Assembly (NCBI RefSeq): GCF_012849055.1
Contig: NZ_CP051677.1
Location: 2,991,001-3,055,000 of the forward strand
Length of the DNA stretch: 64,000 nucleotides
From: Spirosoma rhododendri
Lineage (GTDB): Bacteria > Bacteroidota > Bacteroidia > Cytophagales > Spirosomataceae
Direction: 5' to 3'
Within the stretch, counting starts at the first letter, position 1. Every line of letters begins with the position of its first letter. Below are positions 1 through 10,564 of the stretch, piece by piece. Below the pieces are notes generated by a model. The model was not told the DNA's origin, did not search any database, and was given only the letters and a program-made list of their open reading frames with translations. The position numbers and the translations under genes were made by a program.

Positions 1-3000
1 CCCGCTGGCCCGGCCCTGTTCACGCTGCTTTCGCCCGATCAGACCGGCGTTACGTTTTCCAACAACCTGACCGAAGGATTGAATACCAACGTACTGATGT
101 ACGAGTATTTCTACAACGGTGGGGGCGTGGCAGTCGGTGATCTGAACAACGACGGGCTGGACGACATTTACTTCACGGGCAACATGACCCCCAATAAGTT
201 GTACCTCAACAAGGGAAACATGCGCTTTGCCGACGTTACGGCGCAGTCGGGGGCGGGGGTAACGAAAATCCGTGGAAAACGGGCGTGACGATGGCCGACG
301 TTAACGGCGACGGTAAACTGGATTTGTACATCTCTCGTTCCGGCACGATCCGCCCCGAAAATCGCATCCCCGAACTGCTCATCAACGACGGACCCGATGC
401 GCAGGGGATTCCGCATTTCACCAACCGCACCGCCGAATACGGGCTGGCGCAGCCGGTGCAAAGCACGCAGGGCGTCTTCTTCGATTATGACCGCGACGGT
501 GATCTCGACCTGTTTCAACTGAACCACAACCCCCGGCTGCTGCCTATTCTCGACCCGCAGGCTACGGCGGCCATCATGAAGCAGCCTGACCCGCAAATCG
601 GCGTTCGGCTCTACAAAAACGAGGGCAAGCGCTTTACCGATGTAACGGCAAAATCGGGCCTAAGTAGTTCACCCCTGAGCTACGGGCTGGGCGTGGGTGT
701 GTCGGACCTGAACAACGACGGCTGGCCCGATCTCTACGTGTCGAACGACTACGGTGTACCCGATTATCTGTACATCAATCAGGCGGGAAAAGGTGGGCCG
801 TACTTCCGCGACGCGCTGAAAACGAGCGTGGGGCATACGTCCAACTTCTCGATGGGTAACGCTGTCGCCGACGTCAACAACGACACCCGGCCCGACATCG
901 TGACACTGGACATGCTGCCCGAAGACAACCGGCGGCAGAAACTGCTGATGGCCCCCGACAACTACGAAAAGTATGATCTCGCCGTGCAATCGGGCTTTCA
1001 CCACCAGAACATGCGGAACATGCTGCAAGTAAACAACGGCGACGGGACGTATCGTGAGGTAGGCCAACTGGCGGGCATTTCGAATACCGACTGGAGTTGG
1101 TCGCCGTTGCTGGCCGATTACGATAACGACGGATGGAAAGACCTGTACATTACCAACGGTTACGTCCGCGACTATACGAACCAGGATTTCCTGAAGTTCA
1201 TGAACGACTTCATGCAGAGCCGCCCGACCAATCCCACGCGGGAAGACGTGCTGGAACTGGTGCATAAAATGCCTGCCTCAAACGTCACGAACTACATGTT
1301 CCGCAACCGCACCGGCGATGAACCCGCCGAGCAGTCGGGCGAGGTACGCTTCGCGAACATGGGGCCGAACTGGGGACTAACGCAGGCGTCGAACAGCACC
1401 GGTGCCGCCTACGCCGACCTCGACAACGACGGTGATTTGGATTTGATCGTCAACAACACAAATCAGACGGCATTTATCTACCAGAACGAAGCCCGTTCGC
1501 AGGCGAAGCACCATTTTCTGACGGTGAAATTGGTCGGTAGCGGAACCAACACGCAGGGGCTGGGCGCGAAACTGACGCTTTACCGGGCCGGTCGGCAGCA
1601 GTTTCAGGAGCAGATGCCAACGCGGGGCTATCAGTCGAGCATGTCGCCCCGGCTGCACTTCGGACTGGGCGGTGAACCCGCCATCGACTCGCTGCGAATC
1701 GTTTGGCCAACGGGCAAAGAGCAACTCCTGAAAGCCCCCAAAGCCGACCAAATGCTGACCCTGCGCGAGAGCGACGCCCGCGAAACCTACCGGGCACCGA
1801 AGGCCGGGCCGTCGCTGTTCGTCGAAACGAAATCGCCCATTGCCCGAACCTATTCGACCGTCGCGACCAATGATTTCAAGCGTCAACCACTGCTGGTTAA
1901 TGCGCAGTCGTTCGGCGGGCCGTGTCTGGTAAAGGGCGACGTTAACGGCGATGGGCTGGAGGATGTCTACGCGGGCGGCAACAGCGGGCAGGCCGGTATG
2001 CTGTACATCCAGCAGGCGTCAGGGCAGTTTAGCCCGCGCCCGCAACCGGCCTTCGACGCTGACAAGCAATCCGAAGATACGGATGCCCTGTTTTTCGACG
2101 CCAACGCCGACGGTAAGCCCGATCTGTATGTATGCAGCGGTGGTTACGGCGATTTCCAGCCCGACGACGCTCGCTTGCAGGACCGGCTGTACCTGAACGA
2201 CGGGACAGGCAACTTCACGAAGGCCGCCAACGCCCTGCCCGTCATGCGAACCAGCAAAAGCTGTGTGCGCGCCACTGACCTCAACGGCGATGGTAAACTC
2301 GACCTGTTCGTCGGCGGGCGGGTCATTCCGGGTCGCTACCCCGAAGCCCCGCGTTCGTATGTGCTTATTAACAACGGCACCGGTGCATTCACCGACCAAA
2401 CGACCAAACTAGCCCCCGCGCTGGCGCAGATTGGTATGGTCACGGATGCCGCCTGGACCGATTTGAATGCCGACAAAAAGCCCGAACTCGTGCTGGTGGG
2501 GGAGTGGATGCCAGTTACAGTGATGAGCCTGACGGGTGGGCAACTGGTTGATAAAACGACTGATTTTCTGCCGAAGCAGTACCGCGGCTGGTGGAACAAA
2601 CTGCTGGTCGATGACCTGAACGGCGACGGCCGCCCCGATCTGGTGATTGGTAACCAGGGGCTGAATACGCAGTGCCGCGCCAGCGAAACTGAACCTGCCG
2701 AACTGGTCTACAAAGACTTCGACAACAACGGTAAAATCGACCCGGTTTTGTGCCTGTACGTGCAGGGCAAAAGCTACCCCCACGCCACCCGCGACGAACT
2801 GCTCGACCAGATGGCGATGCTGCGAAAGCGATTCACCGACTACGACACCTACGCCAACGCAACGCTGACAACCGTGTTCACCGAGGACGAATTGAAAGAC
2901 GCCAACCGCCTGACCGCCAATCAGCTGCAAACAACCTGCCTGCTCAGTTCCGCGGGCGGTAAACTGACCGAAAAAGCACTGCCGCTCTCGGCGCAGATTG

Positions 3001-3284
3001 CCCCGGTTTTCACCGTCACGGCGTTGGATTACGATCACGATGGCCATAAAGACCTACTGCTCTGCGGCAATGCAACGAAAACCCGTATCCGTTTCGGCCG
3101 CTCCGACGCCAACACGGGCGTGTTGCTCCGCAACGACGGGCGCGGGGGCTTCGTGCCGGTGTCGCCAACGCAGTCGGGTTTCCAATTGTCGGGCGACGTG
3201 CGGTCGGTGTTACCAATTGGGCAAACGCTGCTCGTGGGTATCAATCAGCAGGCCGTTCGGGCGTACAAACCGCGTAACCCCTGA
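1..3284 (+). pseudogene. FG-GAP/VCBS repeat protein with ASPIC/UnbV domain, 5'-truncated by window edge, frameshifted
   Basis: Coding is open from base 1, so the N-terminus lies outside the window. Calcium-binding-type FG-GAP loops are visible throughout (DLNNDGLDDIYF, DVNGDGKLDLYIS, DYDRDGDLDLFQ, DLDNDGDLDLIV). An ASPIC/UnbV-type domain around bases 1510-1760 (GLGAKLTLYRAGR, LRIVWPTGKEQLL) is followed by a second set of loops. Such proteins are normally exported beta-propellers of the Bacteroidota surface, and a role in substrate binding is only inferred. The frame breaks between bases 249 and 259, where two five-G runs lie. Adding one G restores a continuous reading (SGAGGNENPWKTGVTMADV) and joins the fragment at 79-288 to the long frame at 285-3284. 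I take this as a probable sequencing error. The stop codon overlaps the next start (TGATG). Confidence 0.85.
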
Positions 3285-4558
3285 TGCATACCCGACGCAC
3301 AAATCGCTTTGCCGTTACCGAACAATCGCTCATCACGACCGACGCATCTATGGGCGACGACGCGACGATTGTCTCCGGGCGGGCGTTCGATTTGCTGCGT
3401 GAACAGGCCCTCGACCCCGACAGCGACTGGCTGACGCTGTTTACGCGCAAAGGTCGCGAGTACGTCCGCATCGGACCATATGTGGGGTTAGTGCAACTAG
3501 CCGACGGCACACAACTTGAATTGTTGCCAAAACTGGAGCAGCCCGATCAGGCCCGGCCGCTGCTGCTAACCATGCTGCGCCACCTGCCCGATAGCCCGTT
3601 CCGCACCCTGCCCATGTCGCAGACCGGTGCTGCCGACCTGCCACTCTGGGATGTATTCGTCCTGACGTTTCTCAATGTCCTGACCACCCTGACCCGGCAG
3701 GGCTTGCAACGCGCCTACGAAACCGTCGAACGCAACGAACCCGTCTGGAAAGGGAAATTTCAGGCCACTCGCCACCTACGCGACAACGCCCACCACGCAG
3801 AACGGTTGGCCGTCCGCTACGATCAGCTCAGTGCCGACATTGCCCCCAACCGGCTCCTGAAATCGACGTTGGCAACGATCGATAAGCAGTTGTCGCGCTC
3901 GCCCGTGCAGGCGCAGGTCCGGCAGTGGCTCTGTACGCTTGACGACGTGCCGGAATGTGTGAGTATTCCCGACGATCTGCGGGCGAGTCAGCGGCTGGGG
4001 CGGTTGTTTGCGCGCTATGAACCGGCCCTGCGCTGGGCCGAGGCTCTGCTGCTGGGGCAGGCGTTTGGTGCGCAGTCGGGCCGGACGAACAGCCTGTCGT
4101 TACTGTTTCCGATGCCCCGCGTCTTCGAAGCTTATGTCGCTCACGGTGTCCGGCGATACTGGTCGGAGTCGGGGCTGGTAACCGTGCAGGAATCGTCGGC
4201 GCACCTGGTTGACGAACACGTTGGCGCGCCGAAATTCAAACTTCGCCCGGACATACTGATTCGGCAGGCCGACGGACAAACGCTGGTGCTCGACACGAAA
4301 TGGAAACTACTCGACAGTACCGACCGGCGCGGCAACTACGGAATCGAACAGGCCGACCTGTATCAGCTTTTCGCCTATGGCAAGAAATACGACGCAACCC
4401 GGCTGTTCCTGATCTATCCAATGAACCCTGCCTTCCGCGAACCGCTCCACGTCTTCGGCTACGACGCATCGACTACTCTACATGTGCTCCCCTTTGACCT
4501 ATCGCGTCCGCTAGCCGCTGAGGTCGACAAACTGGTTCAATACGCGCAATCGGTTTAA
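3284..4558 (+). CDS. McrC-like PD-(D/E)XK nuclease subunit, orphan
   Basis: The 424-residue protein resembles McrC, the nuclease partner of the GTPase McrB in modification-dependent restriction. An N-terminal beta-rich region (VRIGPYVGLVQLADGTQLELLPK) precedes a helical middle. A PD-(D/E)XK core follows near residues 320-338, with RPDILIR and then VLDTKWK carrying the D...DxK catalytic residues. The ATG overlaps the stop of the FG-GAP gene by one base, suggesting translational coupling or chance packing. No McrB-like AAA+ GTPase is present upstream in the visible part or downstream, so the partner is missing from the window. It could be a stand-alone nuclease of the McrC-like family. Family assignment is good; function without McrB is unknown. 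Confidence 0.8.
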   Translation: MHTRRTNRFAVTEQSLITTDASMGDDATIVSGRAFDLLREQALDPDSDWLTLFTRKGREYVRIGPYVGLVQLADGTQLELLPKLEQPDQARPLLLTMLRHLPDSPFRTLPMSQTGAADLPLWDVFVLTFLNVLTTLTRQGLQRAYETVERNEPVWKGKFQATRHLRDNAHHAERLAVRYDQLSADIAPNRLLKSTLATIDKQLSRSPVQAQVRQWLCTLDDVPECVSIPDDLRASQRLGRLFARYEPALRWAEALLLGQAFGAQSGRTNSLSLLFPMPRVFEAYVAHGVRRYWSESGLVTVQESSAHLVDEHVGAPKFKLRPDILIRQADGQTLVLDTKWKLLDSTDRRGNYGIEQADLYQLFAYGKKYDATRLFLIYPMNPAFREPLHVFGYDASTTLHVLPFDLSRPLAAEVDKLVQYAQSV

Positions 4559-4566
4559 ACGATTGA

Positions 4567-4668
4567 TTGTCCCCGACAGCTTCTAGCTGTCGGAGCCGCG
4601 GTAGCGGCTAACACGGTAGCTCCTATTTAGCCTAACGGCTTCGACAGCTGGAAGCTGCCGCGGACAAC
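4567..4668. repeat. intergenic inverted repeat (agctgtcgg-type palindrome)
   Basis: The left arm at 4567-4594 and right arm at 4639-4668 are imperfect reverse complements, both built on the word agcttc(t/c)agctgtcg. The left arm also folds on itself (gacagc-ttcta-gctgtc). It fills the gap between the McrC-like and SGNH genes. It may terminate transcription or be a small palindromic repeat element. Confidence 0.6.
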
Positions 4669-4719
4669 CGTATCGATCCACATAGGTAGATTCGGTAAGG
4701 CAGAACGTTTGTATTTTGT

Positions 4720-5409
4720 GTGAAAAAACAACGATCAATTATGCGTACCGGCCTTGCCTTGTTGCTGTTTGCCCTTGTTCTGACAACGGCGTTTATTGCC
4801 AAACCCACCCGCGTCGTATTCTTCGGCGATTCCATCACGCAGGCGGGTGTCAATCCCGGTGGATATATCGACCGGCTGCGGAAAATGCTGCCCGCTGATC
4901 AGTTTGAACTGATTGGTGCGGGTATCGGTGGTAACAAGATCTATGATCTGTTTTTGCGGATGGATACTGACGTGCTGGCGCAGAAGCCCGACGTCGTCGT
5001 CGTTTGGGTGGGCGTCAACGACGTGTGGCACAAAAGCTCATTCGGCACTGGCACCGACCCTGACAAGTTTGTGAAATTTTACGATGCCGTAATCGACAAG
5101 CTACAGGCGGCCGGTGCGAAGGTGATGCTCTGCACGCCAGCGGCTATCGGCGAAAAAACGGATTTCAGCAATCAGCAGGACGGCGACCTGAACCAGTACA
5201 GCCAACTCATCCGCGACCTTGCCAAACGCCGGAACCTGCCGGTGATTGATCTGCGTAAGGCGTTTCTGGAGTATAACGTAAAGAACAACCCCGACAACAA
5301 AGACAAGGGTATCCTGACCACTGACCGCGTTCACCTCAACGACGCGGGTAATCAGTTCGTCGCCGAACAGATGCAGAAGGCATTGACGGGTAATGTTGCA
5401 GCCAAGTAG
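4720..5409 (+). CDS. SGNH/GDSL hydrolase, secreted
   Basis: A 229-residue exported esterase/lipase-type enzyme. The GDS nucleophile block is VVFFGDSITQAG, block III is WVGVNDVW (GxND-like), and the C-terminal Asp-His pair is in DRVHLNDAGNQF, so all catalytic blocks are present. The start is uncertain. GTG at 4720 gives MKKQRSIM before the hydrophobic stretch RTGLALLLFALVLTTAFIA and so a good signal-peptide n-region; ATG at 4741 also leaves a signal peptide. Substrate cannot be read from sequence. Related Bacteroidota enzymes act on acetylated polysaccharides or lipids. Confidence 0.85.
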   Translation: MKKQRSIMRTGLALLLFALVLTTAFIAKPTRVVFFGDSITQAGVNPGGYIDRLRKMLPADQFELIGAGIGGNKIYDLFLRMDTDVLAQKPDVVVVWVGVNDVWHKSSFGTGTDPDKFVKFYDAVIDKLQAAGAKVMLCTPAAIGEKTDFSNQQDGDLNQYSQLIRDLAKRRNLPVIDLRKAFLEYNVKNNPDNKDKGILTTDRVHLNDAGNQFVAEQMQKALTGNVAAK

Positions 5410-5437
5410 CTAAGTCTGGAAGCCGCTAGGCGAGTCT

Positions 5438-5478
5438 GTGTAGCCTGGACCGGTCCGCCGGTGCGGTCCAGGCTACAC
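5438..5478. repeat. palindromic repeat gtgtagcctggacc (copy A), likely terminator
   Basis: A perfect 14-bp stem (5438-5451 with 5465-5478) and 13-base loop lie between convergent genes. The arm plus upstream bases (gtctgtgtagcctggacc) recurs exactly near 58.03 kb, so this is a dispersed repeat and not a simple local terminator. Confidence 0.7.
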
Positions 5479-5496
5479 GGTATATCAGGCTACACA

Positions 5497-6273
5497 CTAC
5501 CGCTTTGTAAAATCCAGGTCGTAGTTGAGGTTCAGTCGAAAGCCGTGATTGATCTCAAAAACCGGTTTTCCTGATATCGGATCGGATTCAGGGTGCTGCG
5601 TAATCTGGTTGAGGTAATTCAACTCCAGTTGAAGGTTGTCCAGAAACTGATAACCGAACCCGCCCGAAATTCGGTTCTGGTTGAAAATATTGTCACCGAC
5701 GTTGCGACCGTACCCCATAAATAATTCGTCGAAGAAATTAGCGTAGAACTCACCCGGTTCAATAGTCGGTCCGGCTAACGGAACCGTACCAGCAAGCTGA
5801 TAACGGACCCTGTTCTGGTATTCCCAGCCGGTTACCCGGCGCGGGTTGTTGTCGGCACCGATACTCAGCCAACGCTGCTCAAACCGAAAGCGATGGCTGA
5901 ATCTGACAGTCCCTAACTGATCGCTCAGTTGAATCTCCTCGTGCGCCCGGTGTTCCAGCGTCGGTACACCCTGATCGGCAACGGGGTAGTCACCGTATGG
6001 GTAGGTCACGAAAAACGTGTAGCCCCCGCCGACCTTCACCCGATCCGATAGCTTGTAGTTGGCACCCAACCGCGACAGCGACTGCTGCCACGACCGGATC
6101 AGTTCGACCCGTCGCCACTGGTATTCGGTATGAATCGTCCACCGTTTCGCAATTTTGTGATCCCCGTTATAGGTGTACCAACCAATGGCGTTGCGGTCGA
6201 TAAGGCGATTCTGCTGCGCCAGACACCCAAGCGAGAAACCGAGTAAGACAAGAAGCAGATAGTATTGTTTCAT
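5497..6273 (-). CDS. DUF2490 outer-membrane beta-barrel-like protein
   Basis: A 258-residue exported protein. I chose ATG at 6273 because it gives the signal peptide MKQYYLLLVLLGFSLGCLAQ; the longer open frame adds no plausible leader. The mature part has repeated alternating aromatic strands (WTIHTEYQWRRVE, VRFSHRFRFEQRWL, LELNYLNQITQHP) typical of DUF2490 proteins, predicted small outer-membrane barrels of unknown function. It lies downstream of aconitase on the same strand but is separated from it by a strong hairpin, so it is probably transcribed alone. Confidence 0.8.
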   Translation of the reverse strand: MKQYYLLLVLLGFSLGCLAQQNRLIDRNAIGWYTYNGDHKIAKRWTIHTEYQWRRVELIRSWQQSLSRLGANYKLSDRVKVGGGYTFFVTYPYGDYPVADQGVPTLEHRAHEEIQLSDQLGTVRFSHRFRFEQRWLSIGADNNPRRVTGWEYQNRVRYQLAGTVPLAGPTIEPGEFYANFFDELFMGYGRNVGDNIFNQNRISGGFGYQFLDNLQLELNYLNQITQHPESDPISGKPVFEINHGFRLNLNYDLDFTKR

Positions 6274-6344
6274 GCACAATCGTTCATTAGACTGATTACG
6301 TAACGGCTGCCGAACGGAGATGGTTAAGGCGGGTAGAGTCAGAA

Positions 6345-6384
6345 AAACCAAAACGGCCAGCTATCATGACGATAACTGGCCGTT
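6345..6384 (-). terminator. rho-independent terminator after aconitase
   Basis: A 14-bp stem (6352-6365 with 6371-6384, one G-U) and five-base loop are followed on the minus strand by a T-rich tract. It is placed just after the aconitase stop. Confidence 0.6.
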
Positions 6385-6402
6385 CCTGTAGAGAATAATC
6401 GC

Positions 6403-8691
6403 TTATGCGTTGGCTCCCTGCTTCATGCGGATGATGTTCAGGGCCGCACCGGCTTTGAACCACTCGATCTGCCCTTCGTTGTACGTGTGGTTGACGGCAA
6501 ACTCGTCCGATGAGCCATCGGCGTGGTTCAGCACAACCGTCAGCGGAACGCCCGGCGCGAAGCTGGTCAGTCCTTTGATGTCGATGCTGTCGTCTTCCTG
6601 TACTTTATCGTAGTCGGCGGGGTTTGCGAACGTCAGCGCCAGCATACCCTGCTTTTTCAGGTTAGTTTCGTGAATCCGGGCGAACGAACGTACCAGGATA
6701 GCCCGAACACCCAGGAAGCGGGGTTCCATGGCCGCGTGCTCCCGCGACGAACCTTCACCGTAGTTCTCGTCACCAACGACAACCGACCCGATACCGGCGG
6801 CTTTGTAAGCCCGCTGAACAGCCGGTACTTCACCGTACTCGCCCGTCAGTTGGTTCTTCACCGTGTTTGTCTTGTCGTTGTAGTAGTTGACCGCCCCGAT
6901 CAGCATGTTGTTCGAGATGTTGTCGAGGTGACCACGGTATTTCAGCCACGGACCCGCCATCGAGATGTGGTCGGTCGTACACTTGCCTTTTGCTTTGATC
7001 AGCAGTTTCAGGCCGGTAAGGTCGGTACCTTCCCACGCTTTGAACGGTGCCAGCAGTTGCAGACGGTCCGACGTTGGCGATACGATTACCTTTACTCCCG
7101 AACCATCTTCGGCTGGTGCCTGATAACCGGCGTCATCGACAGCGTAGCCTTGTAGTGGTTGCTCGATACCAGCGGGTTCGTCCAGCATCACCTGCTCGCC
7201 AGCCTCGTTGGTCAGCGTATCGGTCATCGGGTTGAATGTCAGATCTCCGGCAATGACAAGCGCCGTTACGATTTCGGGCGATGCCACAAACGCGTGAGTG
7301 CTGGCGTTACCGTCGTTCCGCTTGGCGAAGTTCCGGTTGAACGACGTGATGATCGAGTTGGGGCGGGTAGGATCGTCCATGTGCCGCGCCCACTGCCCGA
7401 TGCAGGGGCCACAGGCGTTGGCCAGTACCACACCACCGATTTCTTCGAACGTGTCCAGGATGCCGTCGCGCTCAGCCGTAAACCGTACCAGTTCCGAACC
7501 GGGTGTTACGGTAAATTCAGCTTTCGCTTTTAGTCCTTTGTTCGTGGCTTGAGCCGCTACCGACGCCGACCGGGTCATGTCTTCGTAGCTCGAGTTGGTA
7601 CACGAACCGATCAGACCCACTTCCAGCCGCTCAGGCCAGTTGTTTTCCTTCACCGCCTTGGCGAAGTTCGACAGCGGCCACGCGAGGTCGGGCGTAAACG
7701 GACCGTTGATGTGCGGCTCCAGTTCGCTCAGGTTGATCTCGATCAGTTGATCATAATAGCTGGCAGGGTCGGCGTAGACTTCATCGTCCGAGCGCAGGTT
7801 AGCCTTCACCGCCTGTGCGGCATCGGCGATTTCGGCGCGGCTCGTCGCCCGCAGGTAATCACCCATTTTGTCGTCGTAAGCGAAGATCGACGTGGTTGCG
7901 CCAATCTCGGCACCCATGTTACAGATCGTGCCTTTACCCGTTGCCGACAGACTTTCAGCGCCTTCGCCGAAGTATTCCACGATGCAGCCCGTTCCGCCTT
8001 TTACGGTCAGGATACCGGCTACGCGCAGGATTACGTCTTTGGCCGATGCCCAGCCGCTCAGCTTGCCGGTCAGCTTCACACCGATCAGTTTGGGCATTTT
8101 CAGTTCCCAGGCCAGACCCGCCATTACGTCGCAGGCATCAGCACCACCGACACCGATAGCGATCATACCCAGACCACCCGCGTTTGGCGTGTGCGAATCG
8201 GTACCAATCATCATACCGCCGGGGAAGGCGTAGTTTTCGATTACTACCTGGTGAATGATACCAGCACCGGGCTTCCAGAAGCCGATGCCGTATTTGTCGG
8301 AGATCGACGCCAGAAAGTCGTAAACCTCTTTGTTTTTGTTTTTAGCTACGTCGAGATCCTTATCGGCACCGACCTCCGCCTGAATCAGGTGGTCACAGTG
8401 TACGGTTGAGGGAACGGCCACCTGCGGCCGGCCTGCCTGCATGAATTGCAGCAGGGCCATCTGGGCCGTTGCGTCCTGCATAGCCACGCGGTCCGGGGCG
8501 AAATCGACGTAGGTTTTCCCCCGTTCGAATGCCTCCGTCGGGCGGGCCGCCGAACCGTTACCGGCGAAGAGGTGGCTGTACAAAATTTTCTCCGACAAGG
8601 TTAGCGGTTTGCCCACAACCTGCCGGGCTGCTTCGACGCGCTCGCCAAGGTTGGCGTACACGCGCTGAATCATATCGACGTCAAAAGCCAT
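6403..8691 (-). CDS. acn: aconitate hydratase (mitochondrial-type)
   Basis: A 762-residue TCA-cycle enzyme interconverting citrate and isocitrate in the cytoplasm. The [4Fe-4S] ligand motifs are [11 protein letters not shown] and [10 protein letters not shown], and the swivel domain carries [16 protein letters not shown]. Length and the [10 protein letters not shown] motif fit the mitochondrial-type clade rather than AcnB. I start at ATG 8691 ([12 protein letters not shown]); 15 extra upstream residues in the open frame look non-coding. A TAnnTTTG-like -7 element on the minus strand (8776-8783) lies upstream but lacks a clear -33 partner. A long antisense open frame inside is a codon-bias shadow. 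Confidence 0.95.
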   Translation of the reverse strand: MAFDVDMIQRVYANLGERVEAARQVVGKPLTLSEKILYSHLFAGNGSAARPTEAFERGKTYVDFAPDRVAMQDATAQMALLQFMQAGRPQVAVPSTVHCDHLIQAEVGADKDLDVAKNKNKEVYDFLASISDKYGIGFWKPGAGIIHQVVIENYAFPGGMMIGTDSHTPNAGGLGMIAIGVGGADACDVMAGLAWELKMPKLIGVKLTGKLSGWASAKDVILRVAGILTVKGGTGCIVEYFGEGAESLSATGKGTICNMGAEIGATTSIFAYDDKMGDYLRATSRAEIADAAQAVKANLRSDDEVYADPASYYDQLIEINLSELEPHINGPFTPDLAWPLSNFAKAVKENNWPERLEVGLIGSCTNSSYEDMTRSASVAAQATNKGLKAKAEFTVTPGSELVRFTAERDGILDTFEEIGGVVLANACGPCIGQWARHMDDPTRPNSIITSFNRNFAKRNDGNASTHAFVASPEIVTALVIAGDLTFNPMTDTLTNEAGEQVMLDEPAGIEQPLQGYAVDDAGYQAPAEDGSGVKVIVSPTSDRLQLLAPFKAWEGTDLTGLKLLIKAKGKCTTDHISMAGPWLKYRGHLDNISNNMLIGAVNYYNDKTNTVKNQLTGEYGEVPAVQRAYKAAGIGSVVVGDENYGEGSSREHAAMEPRFLGVRAILVRSFARIHETNLKKQGMLALTFANPADYDKVQEDDSIDIKGLTSFAPGVPLTVVLNHADGSSDEFAVNHTYNEGQIEWFKAGAALNIIRMKQGANA

Positions 8692-8963
8692 AATAAAAAG
8701 CGGGATAACAGTTCTAAAAAAAGGGTATCTAATCAACTAACTACCGGAATACCGAATGCATTCCGGTTAACGGGTCAAAATTAGGGTATTATCAATGTTT
8801 TTGGAAATATTCCTATTATCGCGAATCAATCTACTTAAAACAGCCTTCTGCGCCACTATTCCGGGGCCACAAACGAATAAAGCGCCCGAACAGTCGTTGT
8901 ATTTCTACCCAGATGCGTTATTTGCAACATATTTGGCACAAGAAGCTATCAATTCTCTACAGT

Positions 8964-9440
8964 ATGAAACATGTTAACCTACTAATGACCGGGCTGGCGC
9001 TGCTGGTAATGGGCTTTGTCGTATCGGCCTGTAAAGACGAGGAAAACCCAATCACGACCGTGTCAACGCGCCCGACGACGACCGCTAGCAGCTATACGGC
9101 TACCATGAACGGTGCCAGCGAAAAGCCAACGGCTACAACGTCGACAGCATCGGGTTCGACCCGCGTACTGCTCAACGAAACGACCCGCGCCATCAGCTAC
9201 ACCGTAACGTATAGCGGCCTGACCCCAGTTGCCGGACACATTCACCGCATCACACCCAATTCGACTTCGGGTACGGGAGGAGTTGAAATTCCATTTTCCA
9301 GCCTTACATCGCCTATCGTTGGTAGCTACACGCTGGCCAGTCAGGCGCGGGTGGATAGCTTCAAGAACGGCTATTACTACTCGAATCTGCACACGACGGC
9401 CTATCCCAACGGTGAAATCCGGGGCGATATCAAAAAGTAA
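8964..9440 (+). CDS. CHRD domain lipoprotein
   Basis: A 158-residue protein starting at ATG 8964. The leader LLMTGLALLVMGFVVSAC ends in a lipobox cysteine, so it is probably a lipid-anchored envelope protein. The CHRD-type domain is recognised by YTATMNGASEKP at its start, then AGHIHRITP and the C-terminal signature YYSNLHTTAYPNGEIRGDI. CHRD is named from chordin; the bacterial function is unknown. The gene is monocistronic, divergent from aconitase, and followed by a strong terminator. Confidence 0.88.
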   Translation: MKHVNLLMTGLALLVMGFVVSACKDEENPITTVSTRPTTTASSYTATMNGASEKPTATTSTASGSTRVLLNETTRAISYTVTYSGLTPVAGHIHRITPNSTSGTGGVEIPFSSLTSPIVGSYTLASQARVDSFKNGYYYSNLHTTAYPNGEIRGDIKK

Positions 9441-9464
9441 TAACTGTGCCGCAGCATTGCGACG

Positions 9465-9506
9465 AACGTCCGCCGGGGAGCCAGTCCCCGGCGGACGTTT
9501 CGTTTT
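9465..9506 (+). terminator. terminator after CHRD gene
   Basis: A perfect 15-bp GC-rich stem (9465-9479 with 9485-9499), loop gccag, then tttcgtttta. Confidence 0.7.
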
Positions 9507-9640
9507 ATGGGCCGTGGCTGATAAGTAGATTTTTACGCAACGTCTGCTTCCAATACAATCTAGTACAGGTATAAAGGGAGTAACGATCCGGCTAGAAAAC
9601 GACCCCTGAATGTTAAACCCAAAACGTTAAACGCCACTTT

Positions 9641-10471
9641 ATGCAAGTCCGCTACGCCGTTGGTCCCAACGAAACGCGCCAGTTCAACACCACCGAACTC
9701 CGGGAGAATTTTCTGATCGAGACGCTGTTTTCGCCCGACAGCCTTCAGCTTTGTTACAGCCACTACGACCGCGTGATCGTCGGCGGAGCGATGCCCGTAA
9801 GCAGCCCGGTTGAGCTACCGACATACCCTGAACTGCGCAGTGATTTCTTTCTGGAACGGCGCGAACTGGGTGTTATCAATGTCGGCGGGGCAGGCTCGGT
9901 AACGGTCGACGGACAGACGTACGAGCTGGCTAAACTCGACGGGCTATACGTCGGACGAAGCAGCCGTAGCGTATCGTTTGCCAGCGCGTCGGCCGACGAA
10001 CCCGCCCGGTTTTACCTGCTGTCGTCGCCCGCCCACAAAGATTACCCCACGCAGAAAGCCGCGCAGGGCGACGTGTTTTCGGCACCGATGGGGTCGGCAG
10101 AAGCAGCCAACGACCGGACGATTTACCGGTACATCCACAAAGACGGACTGCAAAGCTGTCAGCTCGTGATGGGTCTGACGATTCTGAAGCCCGGCAGTGT
10201 CTGGAACACCATGCCCGCCCACGTTCACGACCGGCGCATGGAAGCCTACTTTTATTTCGACCTCGACCCGGCGCACCGCATCGTGCATTTGATGGGCCAA
10301 CCGACCGAAACGCGGCACCTGATGGTTGCCAATCACCAGGCGATCATCTCGCCCCCCTGGTCGATTCACTCCGGCTGCGGCACGGCAAACTACTCATTCA
10401 TCTGGGGCATGGCCGGCGAAAACCTCGACTACGCCGACATGGATCTGATCGCGATTGCAGACTTGAAATAG
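9641..10471 (+). CDS. kduI: 5-dehydro-4-deoxy-D-glucuronate isomerase
   Basis: A 276-residue cupin isomerase converting 5-keto-4-deoxyuronate to 3-deoxy-D-glycero-2,5-hexodiulosonate. This is the step after unsaturated uronic acids are released from pectin or glycosaminoglycan. The N-terminus MQVRYAVGPNETRQFNTTELRENFL is diagnostic of KduI, and the metal site is HVHDRRMEAYFYF with a distal His in SIHSGCGTANYSFIWGMAGEN. Length equals the family norm. Next downstream is a GH88 enzyme that would supply its substrate. No transporter, KduD or lyase is nearby. Confidence 0.95.
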   Translation: MQVRYAVGPNETRQFNTTELRENFLIETLFSPDSLQLCYSHYDRVIVGGAMPVSSPVELPTYPELRSDFFLERRELGVINVGGAGSVTVDGQTYELAKLDGLYVGRSSRSVSFASASADEPARFYLLSSPAHKDYPTQKAAQGDVFSAPMGSAEAANDRTIYRYIHKDGLQSCQLVMGLTILKPGSVWNTMPAHVHDRRMEAYFYFDLDPAHRIVHLMGQPTETRHLMVANHQAIISPPWSIHSGCGTANYSFIWGMAGENLDYADMDLIAIADLK

Positions 10472-10559
10472 GGTTTAACGTTTTTGGTTTAAGGTTTAAA
10501 GTTCTGGTAAATAACCCGTCGGCCCTCAACCTTAAACGTTAGACCAAAAACGTTAAACC
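10472..10559. repeat. intergenic palindrome (aacgttaaac-type)
   Basis: Left arm 10472-10501 and right arm 10531-10559 are near-perfect reverse complements made from the word ggtttaacg(t)tttggttt. The same word appears just upstream of kduI (9605-9635) and near 54.03 kb. It separates kduI from the GH88 gene. Confidence 0.65.
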
Positions 10560-10564
10560 AACCA

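Noticed and set aside
7549..8409. 286-codon open frame antisense to aconitase
   Set aside because: Typical shadow frame of a GC-rich gene; contains no recognisable protein features and overlaps a certain gene fully.
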